Part shown: positions 36,795 through 45,653 of the stretch, one piece after another | How positions within the stretch are numbered: position 1 is the stretch's first letter | Layout: the number at the start of each line of letters is the position of its first letter | NCBI RefSeq assembly: GCF_963378085.1 | Contig: NZ_OY726395.1 | Span: forward strand, 992,001-1,056,000 | Source: Mycolicibacterium sp. MU0050 | Lineage (GTDB): Bacteria > Actinomycetota > Actinomycetes > Mycobacteriales > Mycobacteriaceae | Direction of reading: 5' to 3' | Length of the DNA stretch: 64,000 nt | Made by a program: the position numbers and the translations under genes | The notes under the pieces: model-generated | Databases searched by the model: none | Seen by the model: only the letters and a program-made list of their open reading frames with translations | What the model was told of the DNA's origin: nothing

Positions 36795-38447
36795 ATGGCC
36801 AATGCACTGACCGCAATTCAACAGAAGCTCCAGCAGGTGGGGGAGGCGGGACGTGCGGCGAAACGACTCGTGGACACCGGGATCCTCGACCTCAAGGACC
36901 TGCCCGGCACCCTGAGCACCGCCAAGCTGGTGCCGGTCTACGGCCCGCAGGCGACGATGGCCATCCAGGGTGCCCGCCGGTATGCCACGCTCCCGGCCAT
37001 CGTCGACGAGCGCGGCACCCTGACCTACGGCGAGGTGAACGACCAGTCCTGGGCGTTGGCGCGGGGCCTGCAATCCCTCGGTGTGGCGGAGGGCTCGGTT
37101 GTCGGGGTGTTGTGCCGCGACCACCGGGGCCTGGCCATCACGATGGCCGCGTGCGGCAAGGTGGGCGCCCGGATGGTGCTGATGAACACCGGATTCGCCA
37201 AACCGCAGTTCGCGGAGGTCTGCGAGCGCGAGAAGGTGACGGTGGTGCTGCACGACAGCGAGTTCGTCGGCCTGCTCGACGCGTTGCCCCCGGAGCTGCC
37301 GCGCGTCCTGACCTGGGTGGACGAGGGTGCCGAGCTGCCCGAGGGTGCGCACACCCTCGACGAGATCGTCGCCTCGCACTCCAGCGGGCCCCTGCCCCCG
37401 CCGAGCAAGGCCGGCGGCTCGGTCATCCTGACCAGCGGCACCACCGGGATGCCCAAGGGCGCACCGCGCGAGACCGTGTCGCCGCTGGCGACCGCGCAGA
37501 TCGTCGACCGAATTCCGTTCCCGCGCAAGGGCACCATGGTCATCGTCTCGCCGATCTTCCACAGCACCGGCTGGGCCACTTACACGACGGGTGCGGCGTT
37601 CGGCAACAAGATCGTGACCGCCCGGCGGTTCAACGCCGAGGGCACCCTCAAGCTGGTCGCCGAGCACCGCGCCGAGATGCTGGTGGCGGTCCCGACCATG
37701 CTGCACCGGATGGTCGAACTGGGCCCCGAGGTCCTCGCCAAGTACGACACCTCGTCGTTGCGGGTGCTCCTGGTGGCCGGCTCGGCGCTGAGTCCGGAAC
37801 TGTGCGCCCGCGTGCAGGACGCCTTCGGCGATGTCCTCTACAACATGTACGGCTCCACCGAATGCGCGATCGCCACGGTGGCCCAGCCGCACGAGTTGCG
37901 GGCCGCGCCCGGCACGGCCGGCCGCGCGCCGGTCACCTGCGAGGTGGTGCTCTACGACGAGAACGACCAGCGCGTCAAGGGCGCTAACCGGCGCGGCCGG
38001 ATCTTCATCCGCAACGGCGCGCCGTTCCAGGGGTACACCGACGGCCGCACCAAGCAGATCATCGACGGCTTCATGTCCAGCGGCGACATGGGCCACTTCG
38101 ACGAGAACGGCCTGCTGTTCGTCGACGGCCGCGACGACGACATGATTGTCTCCGGCGGCGAGAACGTGTTCCCGCAGGAAGTCGAGCAGCTGCTCGAGCA
38201 ACGCGCGGACGTCTCGGAGGTGGCCGTGGTGGGCGTCGACGACGTCGAATTCGGAAAGCGGTTGCGGGCCTTCGTCGTTCCCGAGCCGGGCGCCACCCAG
38301 GACGCCGAGGAGATCAAGAAGTACGTGAAGGAGAACCTCGCCCGGCACAAGGTTCCGCGCGACGTGGTGTTCATCGACGAGCTGCCCCGTAACACCACCG
38401 GCAAGCTGCTGCGCCGGGTGCTCGTCGAGATGGACGTCGACGGCTGA
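36795..38447 (+). CDS. Acyl-CoA synthetase (FadD family)
   Basis: A 550-residue adenylate-forming ligase. The AMP motif [12 protein letters not shown], the YGSTECAI region, and the C-terminal [13 protein letters not shown] plus [11 protein letters not shown] motifs (with VSGGENVF as written here) are intact, so it should be active. The N-terminal 40 residues ([26 protein letters not shown]) resemble the FadD2/FadD12 group. Likely activates medium- or long-chain fatty acids. A strong hairpin follows the stop. Confidence 0.93.
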   Translation: MANALTAIQQKLQQVGEAGRAAKRLVDTGILDLKDLPGTLSTAKLVPVYGPQATMAIQGARRYATLPAIVDERGTLTYGEVNDQSWALARGLQSLGVAEGSVVGVLCRDHRGLAITMAACGKVGARMVLMNTGFAKPQFAEVCEREKVTVVLHDSEFVGLLDALPPELPRVLTWVDEGAELPEGAHTLDEIVASHSSGPLPPPSKAGGSVILTSGTTGMPKGAPRETVSPLATAQIVDRIPFPRKGTMVIVSPIFHSTGWATYTTGAAFGNKIVTARRFNAEGTLKLVAEHRAEMLVAVPTMLHRMVELGPEVLAKYDTSSLRVLLVAGSALSPELCARVQDAFGDVLYNMYGSTECAIATVAQPHELRAAPGTAGRAPVTCEVVLYDENDQRVKGANRRGRIFIRNGAPFQGYTDGRTKQIIDGFMSSGDMGHFDENGLLFVDGRDDDMIVSGGENVFPQEVEQLLEQRADVSEVAVVGVDDVEFGKRLRAFVVPEPGATQDAEEIKKYVKENLARHKVPRDVVFIDELPRNTTGKLLRRVLVEMDVDG

Positions 38448-38450
38448 GTC

Positions 38451-38478
38451 CTTCCCGCCGACGCGAGTCGGCGGGAAG
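38451..38478 (+). terminator. Strong hairpin after fadD
   Basis: CTTCCCGCCGAC-GCGA-GTCGGCGGGAAG: perfect 12-bp stem with a GNRA-type tetraloop, starting 3 nt after the stop codon. No U-tract. Confidence 0.8.
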
Positions 38479-38567
38479 CACCTCAAGATGGGTAAGCGGC
38501 TGCGCCGGACCCGGGGCAACGACGTCTGAAGAGCAACCGCGCGGGTGCGTTCTGGGGCGCTCCGAAC

Positions 38568-38592
38568 AAACTCGATGTGTAAATACGAGTTT
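38568..38592. promoter_or_regulatory. Inverted repeat before sodC
   Basis: AAACTCG (38568-38574) and CGAGTTT (38586-38592), separated by 11 AT-rich bases containing TGTAAATA, 20 bp before the sodC ATG. Candidate operator overlapping the promoter. Confidence 0.45.
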
Positions 38593-38611
38593 TCCGGGTA
38601 CGCGAAGCTTC

Positions 38612-39496
38612 ATGATCAAGCGAGCCGCCGCCGCGTTGGCGTTCGTCGGGCCCGTGGTGCTGCTGAGCGCCTGCGCCACCGACGAGCAAGCCGACGACCA
38701 GCAGACCACGTCACCGACCACCACCACCGAAACCGCCCCGCAGGGGGACCAACTGACCGCCCAACTCCGCACCGCGGACGGGACGCCGGTCGCCGAGGCC
38801 ACCTTCGACTTCGCCGACGGCTTTGCGACCGTCACGGTCGAGACGGTCACCGCCGGCATCCTGACCCCGGGCTTCCACGGCATGCACCTCCACGCCGTCG
38901 GCCAGTGCGAACCCGACTCCGTGTCCCCGACCGGGGGCCCGCCCGGCAACTTCAACTCGGCGGGCGGACACTTCCACCTGCCCGACAGCGGCCACCCGGC
39001 CAGCGGCGACCTGGTCCCGCTGCAGGTCCGCGCCGACGGCTCCGCCCGAGTCCAGACCACCACCGACGCGTTCACCGCCCAGGACCTGCTGGACGCCGAC
39101 GGGACCGCGCTGATCATCCACGAGGGTCCCGACAACTTCGCCCACATCCCGCCGCGCTACACCATCGACGGCACCCCCGGACCGGATCAGGAAACGCTCG
39201 ACACCGGGGACGCCGGCGCCCGCTTCGCCTGCGGCGTCATCGAGGGCAACGCCGGAGCCACCGCCACCGAGACGGTCACCGAGACCACGGTGCCGCCGCC
39301 GGCTCCAGGGGCGCCCGCCCCGGCGCCGGCACCCGCCGAGGAGACGACGCCCCCGGCGGAGACCACCACTCCGGAGACCACAGTGCCGGAGACCACCACC
39401 CCGGAAACCACCACTCCGGAGACGACGACGCCGACGGAGACGACCACCACGACGGCGCCCGAGGGGCCGCTGCCGGGGCCGGCCCCGGGCAACTGA
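38612..39496 (+). CDS. sodC: Cu-type superoxide dismutase lipoprotein with Thr/Pro/Glu tail
   Basis: A 294-residue exported lipoprotein (lipobox LLSAC, Cys21). Residues about 48-212 form a SodC domain: [38 protein letters not shown] and [11 protein letters not shown], with copper His and the active-site Arg retained and the disulfide Cys pair present, close to the mycobacterial Cu-only SodC. Beyond the domain lies a roughly 75-residue tail of Pro/Ala then repeated (T)TPETT units. Such a tail is not part of ordinary SodC. It disposes of superoxide outside the membrane. Confidence 0.92.
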   Translation: MIKRAAAALAFVGPVVLLSACATDEQADDQQTTSPTTTTETAPQGDQLTAQLRTADGTPVAEATFDFADGFATVTVETVTAGILTPGFHGMHLHAVGQCEPDSVSPTGGPPGNFNSAGGHFHLPDSGHPASGDLVPLQVRADGSARVQTTTDAFTAQDLLDADGTALIIHEGPDNFAHIPPRYTIDGTPGPDQETLDTGDAGARFACGVIEGNAGATATETVTETTVPPPAPGAPAPAPAPAEETTPPAETTTPETTVPETTTPETTTPETTTPTETTTTTAPEGPLPGPAPGN

Positions 39497-39511
39497 GGGC
39501 CGTGGCCGGCC

Positions 39512-40243
39512 TCAGATGAGCGAAAGCCCGGACGGTCGTTCGGCTGAGGTGCCGGCCCGCAACTCGGCCGGCGCCAGGAAGTCGGCCAGCGGGTAGCGCG
39601 GCTGCGATGAATCCTGTTGCGGCGCAGCGTCGGAGTCCAGGACGAGTTCGGTGGCGGCCTTGGCCTGGAAAATCGCGACCACGGCGTCGTTGTGCTGCTC
39701 GGTGCCGAACTGGGTGAGCGCGGCGGTGAGCTTGGCGTCGACGTAGCTCAGGGTGTGCTCGAGTTGACGCACCTCGGTGGCTTCCTGTCGGGCGTCCTCG
39801 CGCGCGGCCTGCTCGGCGCGGTTGGCGATCATCCGGCGCATGCCCAACGCCCCCAGCGCCGCTGACAGCGCGGGCACGAACAGCACCGTGCTGGCCACTC
39901 CCAGCGAGGCGTCGGAGGACAATGCGACGACGATGCTCAGCGTCGTCAGCGCCGCGAGCAGCGCGACCAACAGAGTCATGGCGGACGCGGCGGCCACCCG
40001 GTCCCCGGCCTGCCGGACCAGCGGGGTCAGTTTCGACGACACACTCGCGGCCTGCCGCGCCACGGTCTGGTTCCATGGCGGCGTGCTCCGCCGCGGGCCT
40101 GGCAACGGTCCGGCGCCGGGCAGCGGCGCGGCTCCCGGCAGTGGTCCGGCACCGGGCAGCGGCCCGGATACGGGTGCCGCCGCCGGGGACGGAACGGGGC
40201 CGGGCTGGTCGGGGGGTTGCGGTGCATCGGCGGGCGCAGTCAT
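39512..40243 (-). CDS. Membrane protein with Pro/Gly-rich N terminus
   Basis: A 243-residue protein of unknown function. The first 60 residues are a Pro/Gly/Ala-rich cytoplasmic segment with tandem GPLPGA units. Two adjacent TM helices follow (about 94-145, ASAMTLLVALLAALTTLSIVVAL), then a Glu/Ala/Arg-rich helical, possibly coiled-coil region (RAEQAAREDARQEATEVRQL) and a C-terminal tail. ATG 40243 is chosen over an in-frame 40303. It converges on sodC with a 15-bp gap. Confidence 0.75.
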   Translation of the reverse strand: MTAPADAPQPPDQPGPVPSPAAAPVSGPLPGAGPLPGAAPLPGAGPLPGPRRSTPPWNQTVARQAASVSSKLTPLVRQAGDRVAAASAMTLLVALLAALTTLSIVVALSSDASLGVASTVLFVPALSAALGALGMRRMIANRAEQAAREDARQEATEVRQLEHTLSYVDAKLTAALTQFGTEQHNDAVVAIFQAKAATELVLDSDAAPQQDSSQPRYPLADFLAPAELRAGTSAERPSGLSLI

Positions 40244-40348
40244 GTTGCCATTGTGACCCGAGTGGCCAATGATCTTTGGGACGTCACGCGGGCGCGGCCG
40301 CACCGGCTGGGCAAACCTCGCCCGCTCGCGGCGTGTTCCCTCGCCCCG

Positions 40349-40561
40349 TCACAGCCGGCGCGCGGGCCGGTCTCGCGACGCGCGCCGGAAAGCCCGGACC
40401 GCGGCGACCAGCACGCAGACCCCGACGCTGAGGGCGAACACCGCGAGCACCGCGTGTCGTGGGTACTGCGAGCTGGCGAAGGCCCACGCCTGCAACGCGC
40501 CGGCGCCCAGCGCCAGCACTCCGAAGGCCATCGCCGCCAGCGCAAGCCGCCTGCTCGTCAT
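40349..40561 (-). CDS. Small two-TM membrane protein
   Basis: A 70-residue protein with two hydrophobic helices (LALAAMAFGVLALGAGALQAWAF; HAVLAVFALSVGVCVLVAAV) and a basic C terminus. Not assignable to a named family. It begins 24 bp after the nitroreductase stop on the same strand, so it is probably co-transcribed. Confidence 0.65.
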   Translation of the reverse strand: MTSRRLALAAMAFGVLALGAGALQAWAFASSQYPRHAVLAVFALSVGVCVLVAAVRAFRRASRDRPARRL

Positions 40562-40585
40562 GCCTCGAGCCTAGGCGGGCAACGG

Positions 40586-41266
40586 TCACCGGGGTTCTTG
40601 CAGAAAGGCCCGGTTGCCGTAGCGGTCCAGCGACACCAATTCGCCGACGGGCCGACGCGTGGTGGGGCCGTACTTTCCCTTCGGCCAGCCCATCGGGATC
40701 ACCGCGCACGGCGTCACATTCCACGGCAGACCCAGCGCGCGGCGCGCCAGCATGGTGCTCCACAGCGGCAACGTGATCAGCGCCGCACCCAGCCCGGCAG
40801 CCCGCGCCGCGAGCAGCAGGTTCTGCACCGCGGGATAGATGGAGCCGTAGGAACTGCTCGCGGCGATCGGCGGCCACCCGGGCACCACCCCCTTGAGGCA
40901 GGCCACCACGACCACCGGGATTTCCTCGAAGTGCTCGGCCTGCCACCGCACGGCCTTCTCGATCCGCAGCATCTGCTCGTTCTGCCCGCCCGAGCGGCGG
41001 GTCGCGATGCGCTTGTAGATCCCGGCGCCGACCGCCAGGGCACGCCGGTTCAGCCGCGCGAGCTTGGCGACGACGGCACGGTCCTTGACGACGATGAATT
41101 CCCAGTTCTGCGCGTTGGAGCCGGTCGGCGCCTTCATCGCGAGCTCCAGCAGGTGCAGGATCAGCGCGTCGTCGACCGGATCGCTCTTGACCCGCCGGAT
41201 CACGCGTTGGGTCCGCATCGCCTCTTCGAGCGGCATGGTCAAGGGCTCGCGCTGCGTCTGCGTCAT
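40586..41266 (-). CDS. Nitroreductase-family flavoprotein
   Basis: A 226-residue FMN-dependent nitroreductase-fold enzyme: the opening AMRTQRVIRRVKSDPVDDALILHLLELAMKAPTGSNAQNWEF (FMN-binding Arg and SNxQ-like region), then PAVQNLLLAARAAGLGAALITLP and a late PMGWPKGKYGPTTRRPVGELV. It reduces nitro groups, quinones or related electrophiles with NAD(P)H. It lies 37 bp after the molybdopterin fusion gene on the same strand. Confidence 0.9.
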   Translation of the reverse strand: MTQTQREPLTMPLEEAMRTQRVIRRVKSDPVDDALILHLLELAMKAPTGSNAQNWEFIVVKDRAVVAKLARLNRRALAVGAGIYKRIATRRSGGQNEQMLRIEKAVRWQAEHFEEIPVVVVACLKGVVPGWPPIAASSSYGSIYPAVQNLLLAARAAGLGAALITLPLWSTMLARRALGLPWNVTPCAVIPMGWPKGKYGPTTRRPVGELVSLDRYGNRAFLQEPR

Positions 41267-41303
41267 GGCGTCAATTCGAACACGGCCCCGCTGCCACGGG
41301 CAA

Positions 41304-43100
41304 TCAGATCGGCATCCGGTACCCGTAGAATTCGTGGTCCTCGTTGTAACCGCCCTGCCCCCAACCGATGTCGGCGAAGTCCGCCACGAACTCGATCGCC
41401 TCGATCCATTTGACCTGTTTGAAGCCCAGTTCGAGCTCGTTGCGCAGACGCAGGGGGGCGCCGTGTGCCTCGGTGAGGGGTTCGCCGTTCATCTCGTAGG
41501 CCAACAGCGCCATCGGTTCGCGCATGTGCTCGATCCGGTGGCAGTCGTAGTATCTGCCGTCGCGTTCGGCGCCGTCGGCGAACGAGTAGAACACCACCCA
41601 TCGCGCCGTCGGTAGGGGATGCACGATGTCCAGAATGTCCTTCATCCGAACCCCGCCCCACTTGGCCACCCCCGACCATCCCTGGATGCAGTAGTGCTGG
41701 GTGATCTGTTCGTGTTTGGGAAGCGCCAGCAGCTCCTGGTAGGACAGCGCCACCGGCGTCTGGACCAGACCCTCGATGCGCAGGCGGTACCCCGCCCACC
41801 CGGATCGCTGCAGACGACGGTAGTTCGGGGAGTCGGGCAACGTCCCGTTCGCCCACAGATACGGCGAGATGTCGTTCTCGCCGTACAACGCCCGGGGATG
41901 GGTGCGCTCCATCAGGTCCTTGGCCCAGCCCACGATGAACTGGCCCGTCTTCTGGACCAGCCGGGGGTACCGGAGCGTCAGCGGGGAAGCGATCAACCAC
42001 AACACCAGGATCACACTGATGGCGATCCCGAATATCGCCAGCGCCCAGTAGGATTGGGCGTCGCTGCCCAAGGTCATGTGGTTCAGATTCCGCACCGCCC
42101 CAGTGGTCAACACCATGGTGACGTGGCTGGCGATGAAACCCACCATCCATAGCAACACGCCGAAATGGATGGTCCGGGCCACCTGCCGGTTCAACGGGCC
42201 GCGGCCCGTGCCGAATCGCGCTGCGACCGCCGGCGCCTGCAGCAGGCCGGTGATGAACGCCAGCGGCGCCGCGATGAACACGGTGGTGAAGTAGGCCAGG
42301 ATCTGCAGGCCGTTGTAGTTGGTGAAGCCCTCGTTGACCGGGAAGTTCAGCGAAGCGTACTGGACTGCCGCGGACAGGGCATTGGGGAATACGGTCCACG
42401 ACTGCGGCACCAGCCGTTGCCACTGATCGGTGCTGAACAGCAGTACGTAGAAGACCGCACCGTTCACCAGCCACAACAGGCCGAAACTGAAATGCCACCA
42501 CCGAGCCAACCCGATCGAGTGGCGAATCCCAGGTATTCCCAACCACTTCGGTAGCGTCACCGAATCGTCCTTGGACGTCCACACCCGTGCCGGGGCGCTC
42601 TTGTCCATGCGGTCGGCAGGCACCGGGCCGTGCATCCGAAACCACTCTGTCCCAGGGCGGCTACCCGAGTTGAGGTACAGCCGCGGATGGTCGGCCAGGA
42701 TTTGCAGGCCCGCCCGGATGATGAACATCATGAAGATGATGTTGAAGAAGTGCTGCCAGCGCAGCCAAGCCGGAAATCCGGAAGTCACCGGCGCCGCAAA
42801 GCTTTCCGAGGTGCCCGGATAACGGCTGAGGAAGCTCTGCATCCAGTCGTACTGGCGCAGTTGTTGTGCCACCGCGACGATCACGAGGAGCGCGACGACG
42901 CCGACCGCGACGAACCACAGGACATTGATCCACCGGCGGCCCAGGCGGATCGCGGGAACCCGCGCCGTGACCGGGGGCATCCCGCCCCCGAACTGTTGTT
43001 CGTCGACTCGTTGCTGGAGCACTCGGTCGGTCCGAGGGGGACTGAGCAGCGCTTCCAGCTGGTCGGTGCGATGGACGGTGGACCCATTGTCGGTTCTCAT
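41304..43100 (-). CDS. Cytochrome-b / molybdopterin (YedY-like) fusion oxidoreductase
   Basis: A 598-residue fusion. The N-terminal half (about 60-340) has five to six TM segments with several His in hydrophobic context (RHSIGLARWWHFSFGLLW, ARTIHFGVLLWMVGFIASHVTMV), typical of heme-binding cytochrome b561/NrfD-like membrane subunits. The C-terminal half is a sulfite-oxidase/YedY-type molybdopterin domain, with the Mo-ligating Cys in QHYCIQGWSGVAKWGG. It lacks an N-terminal Tat signal. ATG 43100 is favoured (GGGAGGT 7 nt upstream) over GTG 43139. Confidence 0.88.
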   Translation of the reverse strand: MRTDNGSTVHRTDQLEALLSPPRTDRVLQQRVDEQQFGGGMPPVTARVPAIRLGRRWINVLWFVAVGVVALLVIVAVAQQLRQYDWMQSFLSRYPGTSESFAAPVTSGFPAWLRWQHFFNIIFMMFIIRAGLQILADHPRLYLNSGSRPGTEWFRMHGPVPADRMDKSAPARVWTSKDDSVTLPKWLGIPGIRHSIGLARWWHFSFGLLWLVNGAVFYVLLFSTDQWQRLVPQSWTVFPNALSAAVQYASLNFPVNEGFTNYNGLQILAYFTTVFIAAPLAFITGLLQAPAVAARFGTGRGPLNRQVARTIHFGVLLWMVGFIASHVTMVLTTGAVRNLNHMTLGSDAQSYWALAIFGIAISVILVLWLIASPLTLRYPRLVQKTGQFIVGWAKDLMERTHPRALYGENDISPYLWANGTLPDSPNYRRLQRSGWAGYRLRIEGLVQTPVALSYQELLALPKHEQITQHYCIQGWSGVAKWGGVRMKDILDIVHPLPTARWVVFYSFADGAERDGRYYDCHRIEHMREPMALLAYEMNGEPLTEAHGAPLRLRNELELGFKQVKWIEAIEFVADFADIGWGQGGYNEDHEFYGYRMPI

Positions 43101-43223
43101 GCCGCAACCTCCCGCCGGAATGGACGGCAGCTGAGTCACCTCGTTGTGCAGCTGTCCTCATGATTGCGCTCCAACATGTGCACCTGCTGTGCGTGCGCTG
43201 AGAGTTGTGGACGATGGCGGTCC

Positions 43224-43697
43224 TCAGTCGACCGCCACCCCGCCGCACACCCAGCCTGCCGGGATCTCGGCGGTGGCCAACAGGTGGTCGAGCTCGTCGA
43301 GATCGCCCGGGGTGAGCATCTCCTCGGCCTGCGGGTAGAGGATGCGTTCCTCCTTGAGATTGTGAGCGGCCAGCTGCTCCAACAGGTTTCGGCACAAGGC
43401 GGCGGCCGCCGCGAACGCGTCGTCACCCAGCAGCCGCTCCAGCTCGTCCAGGGCGGGCCACATCTTCCCGTGCTCGAGCACCATCACCATCACGGGGCCT
43501 AGCAGGCCGGCCGCGCGCAGCGGCGGGAACAGGTACTCCTCTTCCAGATAGATGTGCCGACGCAGCATCGCGATCGCATCGAGCGCGGCCATGCGTTGAT
43601 TGGCGCTCACGTCGGTGGGATCCGCGCCGGCCAGAATGGTGATCCCCACGTCGATGATCCGGTGTTCGCGTTCCAGGACGCCGCCCACCGTGCTCAT
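43224..43697 (-). CDS. Hemerythrin-domain protein
   Basis: A 157-residue four-helix hemerythrin-like protein. Probable di-iron ligands are H12, H48, E52, H76, H112 and E116 (REHRIID, RRHIYLEEEYLF, LEHGKMW, AHNLKEERILYP). Such proteins bind oxygen, nitric oxide or peroxide, or serve iron sensing. ATG 43697 overlaps the osmC stop by 4 bp, so the two are translated together. Confidence 0.92.
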   Translation of the reverse strand: MSTVGGVLEREHRIIDVGITILAGADPTDVSANQRMAALDAIAMLRRHIYLEEEYLFPPLRAAGLLGPVMVMVLEHGKMWPALDELERLLGDDAFAAAAALCRNLLEQLAAHNLKEERILYPQAEEMLTPGDLDELDHLLATAEIPAGWVCGGVAVD

Positions 43698-44131
43698 TCG
43701 AGTGCGGCTTTCACGCTGATCTTCGCCCCGGCGAACAGCCGCGACACGGGGCACAACGCGGCGGCCTCGTCGACGATGCGCTGGAACTTCGCGGCATCCA
43801 CCCCGTCGACTTGGGCCTTGATGGTCAGCGCGGAGGAGACGATGGTGGGCAGGCCGTCGACCTCGTCGAGCGTGACGGTGGCCTGCACGTCGAGCCGCTG
43901 CGGAGTCAGTTGCTGCTCACCGAGTTTCAGGGCCAGCGCCATCGAGAAACAGGAGGAGTGCGCGGCCGCGGCCAGCTCCTCGGGGCTGGTCTTGCCGCCC
44001 GGCGTCTCGGTGCGTGCCGCCCAGGTGACATCGAGTCCGGTCAATGCGCCGCTGCCGGAGTTCAGCCGTCCGGTCCCCGTCGCGAGCGGACCTTCCCACA
44101 CGGTTCCGGTACTGCGTTCCGCGATGCTCAT
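43694..44131 (-). CDS. OsmC-family peroxiredoxin
   Basis: A 145-residue OsmC/Ohr-type thiol peroxidase with the two catalytic Cys at C61 (AAAAHSSCFSMALA) and C127 (EAAALCPVSR). The N terminus SIAERSTGTVWEGPLATGTG is the OsmC form rather than Ohr. It detoxifies organic hydroperoxides. ATG 44131 has GGAGG 5 nt upstream. Transcription starts from a region containing a strong MarR-type palindrome. Confidence 0.93.
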   Translation of the reverse strand: MSIAERSTGTVWEGPLATGTGRLNSGSGALTGLDVTWAARTETPGGKTSPEELAAAAHSSCFSMALALKLGEQQLTPQRLDVQATVTLDEVDGLPTIVSSALTIKAQVDGVDAAKFQRIVDEAAALCPVSRLFAGAKISVKAALE

Positions 44132-44144
44132 TACGCCTCCCTAG

Positions 44145-44169
44145 TTTTTACAAATATGACTTGTAAAAA
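44145..44169. promoter_or_regulatory. MarR/OhrR-type operator before osmC
   Basis: TTTTTACAA-ATATGAC-TTGTAAAAA: perfect 9-bp arms in an AT-rich island within GC-rich DNA. It lies 14 bp upstream of the osmC start and directly after the marR gene, in the style of MarR/OhrR operators (TTACAA core). Confidence 0.75.
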
Positions 44170-44215
44170 AGCTACACCTTGCCGGCGGGCTTATCCAGGG
44201 GGTGCGGGTTCGGCC

Positions 44216-44674
44216 CTACAGCGGCGCCCGCCGGGGCTGGTCGCCGGAGCCGTCCTGGAACCGCTCGTGCAGCGTGGCGAGCACCGTCGCGCACGCGGCC
44301 CGCTGCGCCGGATCGATCTGATCCAGGACGCGGCTCAGTTCCCGACGGCGCCGGGCGGTGGCCTGCTGCACCAGCTTGCGGCCCTGCGGGGTCAGCTCCA
44401 GGGCCACGATGCGGCGGTTCGAGGGGTCGGCGACCCGCACCAGATGACCCGAGGCGTGCAGTCGGTCGGCCAACCGGGTCACCGACGAGCCGGCCACGCC
44501 GAGCTCCTTCGCGCAGTGCGTCGAGGTGCACCGGCCCTGCTCCTGCAGCAGCGCGAGCAGCCGGAACTGCGGCAGCGTCACCTCGAGATCGTCCAGGCTG
44601 CGCAGCGCCACGCCGACCAGGTCGCGGGTCGCCAGTTCGAATGCGCGCAGCTCGTCGACGGGGGTCTTCGTCAC
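44216..44674 (-). CDS. MarR-family regulator
   Basis: A 152-residue winged-helix MarR protein (HTH CTSTHCAKELGVAGSSVTRLADRLHASG; wing VADPSNRRIVALELTPQGRKL). Two Cys, C49 and C54, lie in the DNA-binding domain rather than at the N-terminal position of classic OhrR, so if it is redox-sensing the mechanism differs. GTG 44674 is chosen because AGGAA precedes it by 5 nt. It is upstream of osmC on the same strand, with the TTTTTACAA palindrome between. Confidence 0.9.
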   Translation of the reverse strand: MTKTPVDELRAFELATRDLVGVALRSLDDLEVTLPQFRLLALLQEQGRCTSTHCAKELGVAGSSVTRLADRLHASGHLVRVADPSNRRIVALELTPQGRKLVQQATARRRRELSRVLDQIDPAQRAACATVLATLHERFQDGSGDQPRRAPL

Positions 44675-44711
44675 CGTGTTTCCTGTCGCCACTGCGGCAG
44701 TTTCCCACGCC

Positions 44712-45125
44712 TCAACGGTCGGCAAGTTGGCGCCGCAGCTCGCGGGTCTCCTCGAAACGCGCCGTGACGTCGCGCAGCGTCGCCGCGACACCGAGGAGCT
44801 GCCCCTGGGCGTCGCTGACCGGATGGATCACGAACTCCACCGAGACGGTGGAGCCGTCCGCGCGTACGGCCGGCACGGCGAGCAGGTCGCCATCGCCGTA
44901 GCGGCTTTCGCCGGTCTCCATGACCCGGTGCCAGCCGGCCCAGTGCCGGGCGCGCAGCCGTTTGGGGATGATCAGGTCCAGTGATTCGCCGACGGCTTGC
45001 TCGGCGGTGAACCCGAAGAGTCGCTCGGCGCCGCTATTCCAGAAGGTGATCAAGCCATTTCGGTCCGCGGCCATGATCGCGTCCGGACCGGACAGCAGGG
45101 CAGTGGCGATCATCGTTTCGTCCAT
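44712..45125 (-). CDS. Single PAS-domain protein
   Basis: A 137-residue protein that is essentially one PAS domain: ATALLSGPDAIMAADRNGLITFWNSGAERLFGFTAEQAVGESLDLIIPKRLRARH, ending in a PAC-like DVTARFEETRELRRQL helix. No output domain is present, so it must act through a partner. ATG 45125 follows GAAGGC. It is divergent from furA by 51 bp and followed by marR after 37 bp. Confidence 0.85.
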   Translation of the reverse strand: MDETMIATALLSGPDAIMAADRNGLITFWNSGAERLFGFTAEQAVGESLDLIIPKRLRARHWAGWHRVMETGESRYGDGDLLAVPAVRADGSTVSVEFVIHPVSDAQGQLLGVAATLRDVTARFEETRELRRQLADR

Positions 45126-45151
45126 GCCTTCGATTATTGCACTACGCAACA

Positions 45152-45166
45152 CTTGCCTTCTGCAAG
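45152..45166. promoter_or_regulatory. Possible FurA box between PAS gene and furA
   Basis: CTTGC-CTTCT-GCAAG is a 5-bp-arm palindrome 11 bp before the furA start and 27 bp from the divergent PAS start. Candidate autoregulatory site. Weak evidence: position and symmetry only. Confidence 0.4.
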
Positions 45167-45176
45167 ATTCGGGGGC

Positions 45177-45641
45177 ATGGTGGTCTGGAAGCGTTCCAAA
45201 CGGAAGGCGGCCGCTGTGACCCTCTGGCACAAAGAATTGCGCCGGGTGGGGCTGCGCGTGACCCAGCCCCGCCTCGCCGTGCTGGCCGAGGTGCAATCGC
45301 ACCCGCATGGTGACGTCGATGCCATCGCCACCGGTGCCCGTCGACGGCTCGGAACGCTGTCGACCCAAGCCGTGTACGACGTGCTGTACGCGCTGACCGA
45401 CGCCGGGCTGCTGCGCCGGATCGAACCGGCGGGGTCCCCGGTCCGGTTCGAACTCGAAACCGGCGACAACCACCACCATCTGGTGTGCCGGTCCTGCGGC
45501 GCCATCGTCGATGCGCACTGCGCCACCGGAACGGCGCCGTGCCTGCACACCCCCGACGACGCCGGCTTCCAGATCGACGAGGCCGAAGTCACGTTCTGGG
45601 GCCTATGCCCCAATTGTCAGCCCGTGAACAGCCCCGATTGA
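45177..45641 (+). CDS. furA: Fur-family regulator (FurA-like)
   Basis: A 154-residue Fur-family protein: winged helix about 15-90 (LRRVGLRVTQPRLAVLAEVQSHPHGDVDAIA; TLSTQAVYDVLYALTDAGLLRRIE) and a metal-binding C-terminal part with HHHLVCRSCGAIVD and a second CPNC pair. Mycobacterial FurA proteins repress an adjacent peroxidase gene under oxidising control. Here the adjacent gene, 12 bp downstream, is a monofunctional catalase. ATG 45177 is preferred; GTG 45216 is possible. Confidence 0.9.
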   Translation: MVVWKRSKRKAAAVTLWHKELRRVGLRVTQPRLAVLAEVQSHPHGDVDAIATGARRRLGTLSTQAVYDVLYALTDAGLLRRIEPAGSPVRFELETGDNHHHLVCRSCGAIVDAHCATGTAPCLHTPDDAGFQIDEAEVTFWGLCPNCQPVNSPD

Positions 45642-45653
45642 TTGGAGATTGAC

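Noticed and set aside
39187..39492. Val/Gly-rich frame opposite the sodC tail
   Set aside because: It is the complement of the Thr/Pro/Glu repeats, so its hydrophobic look is a by-product of repeat DNA.
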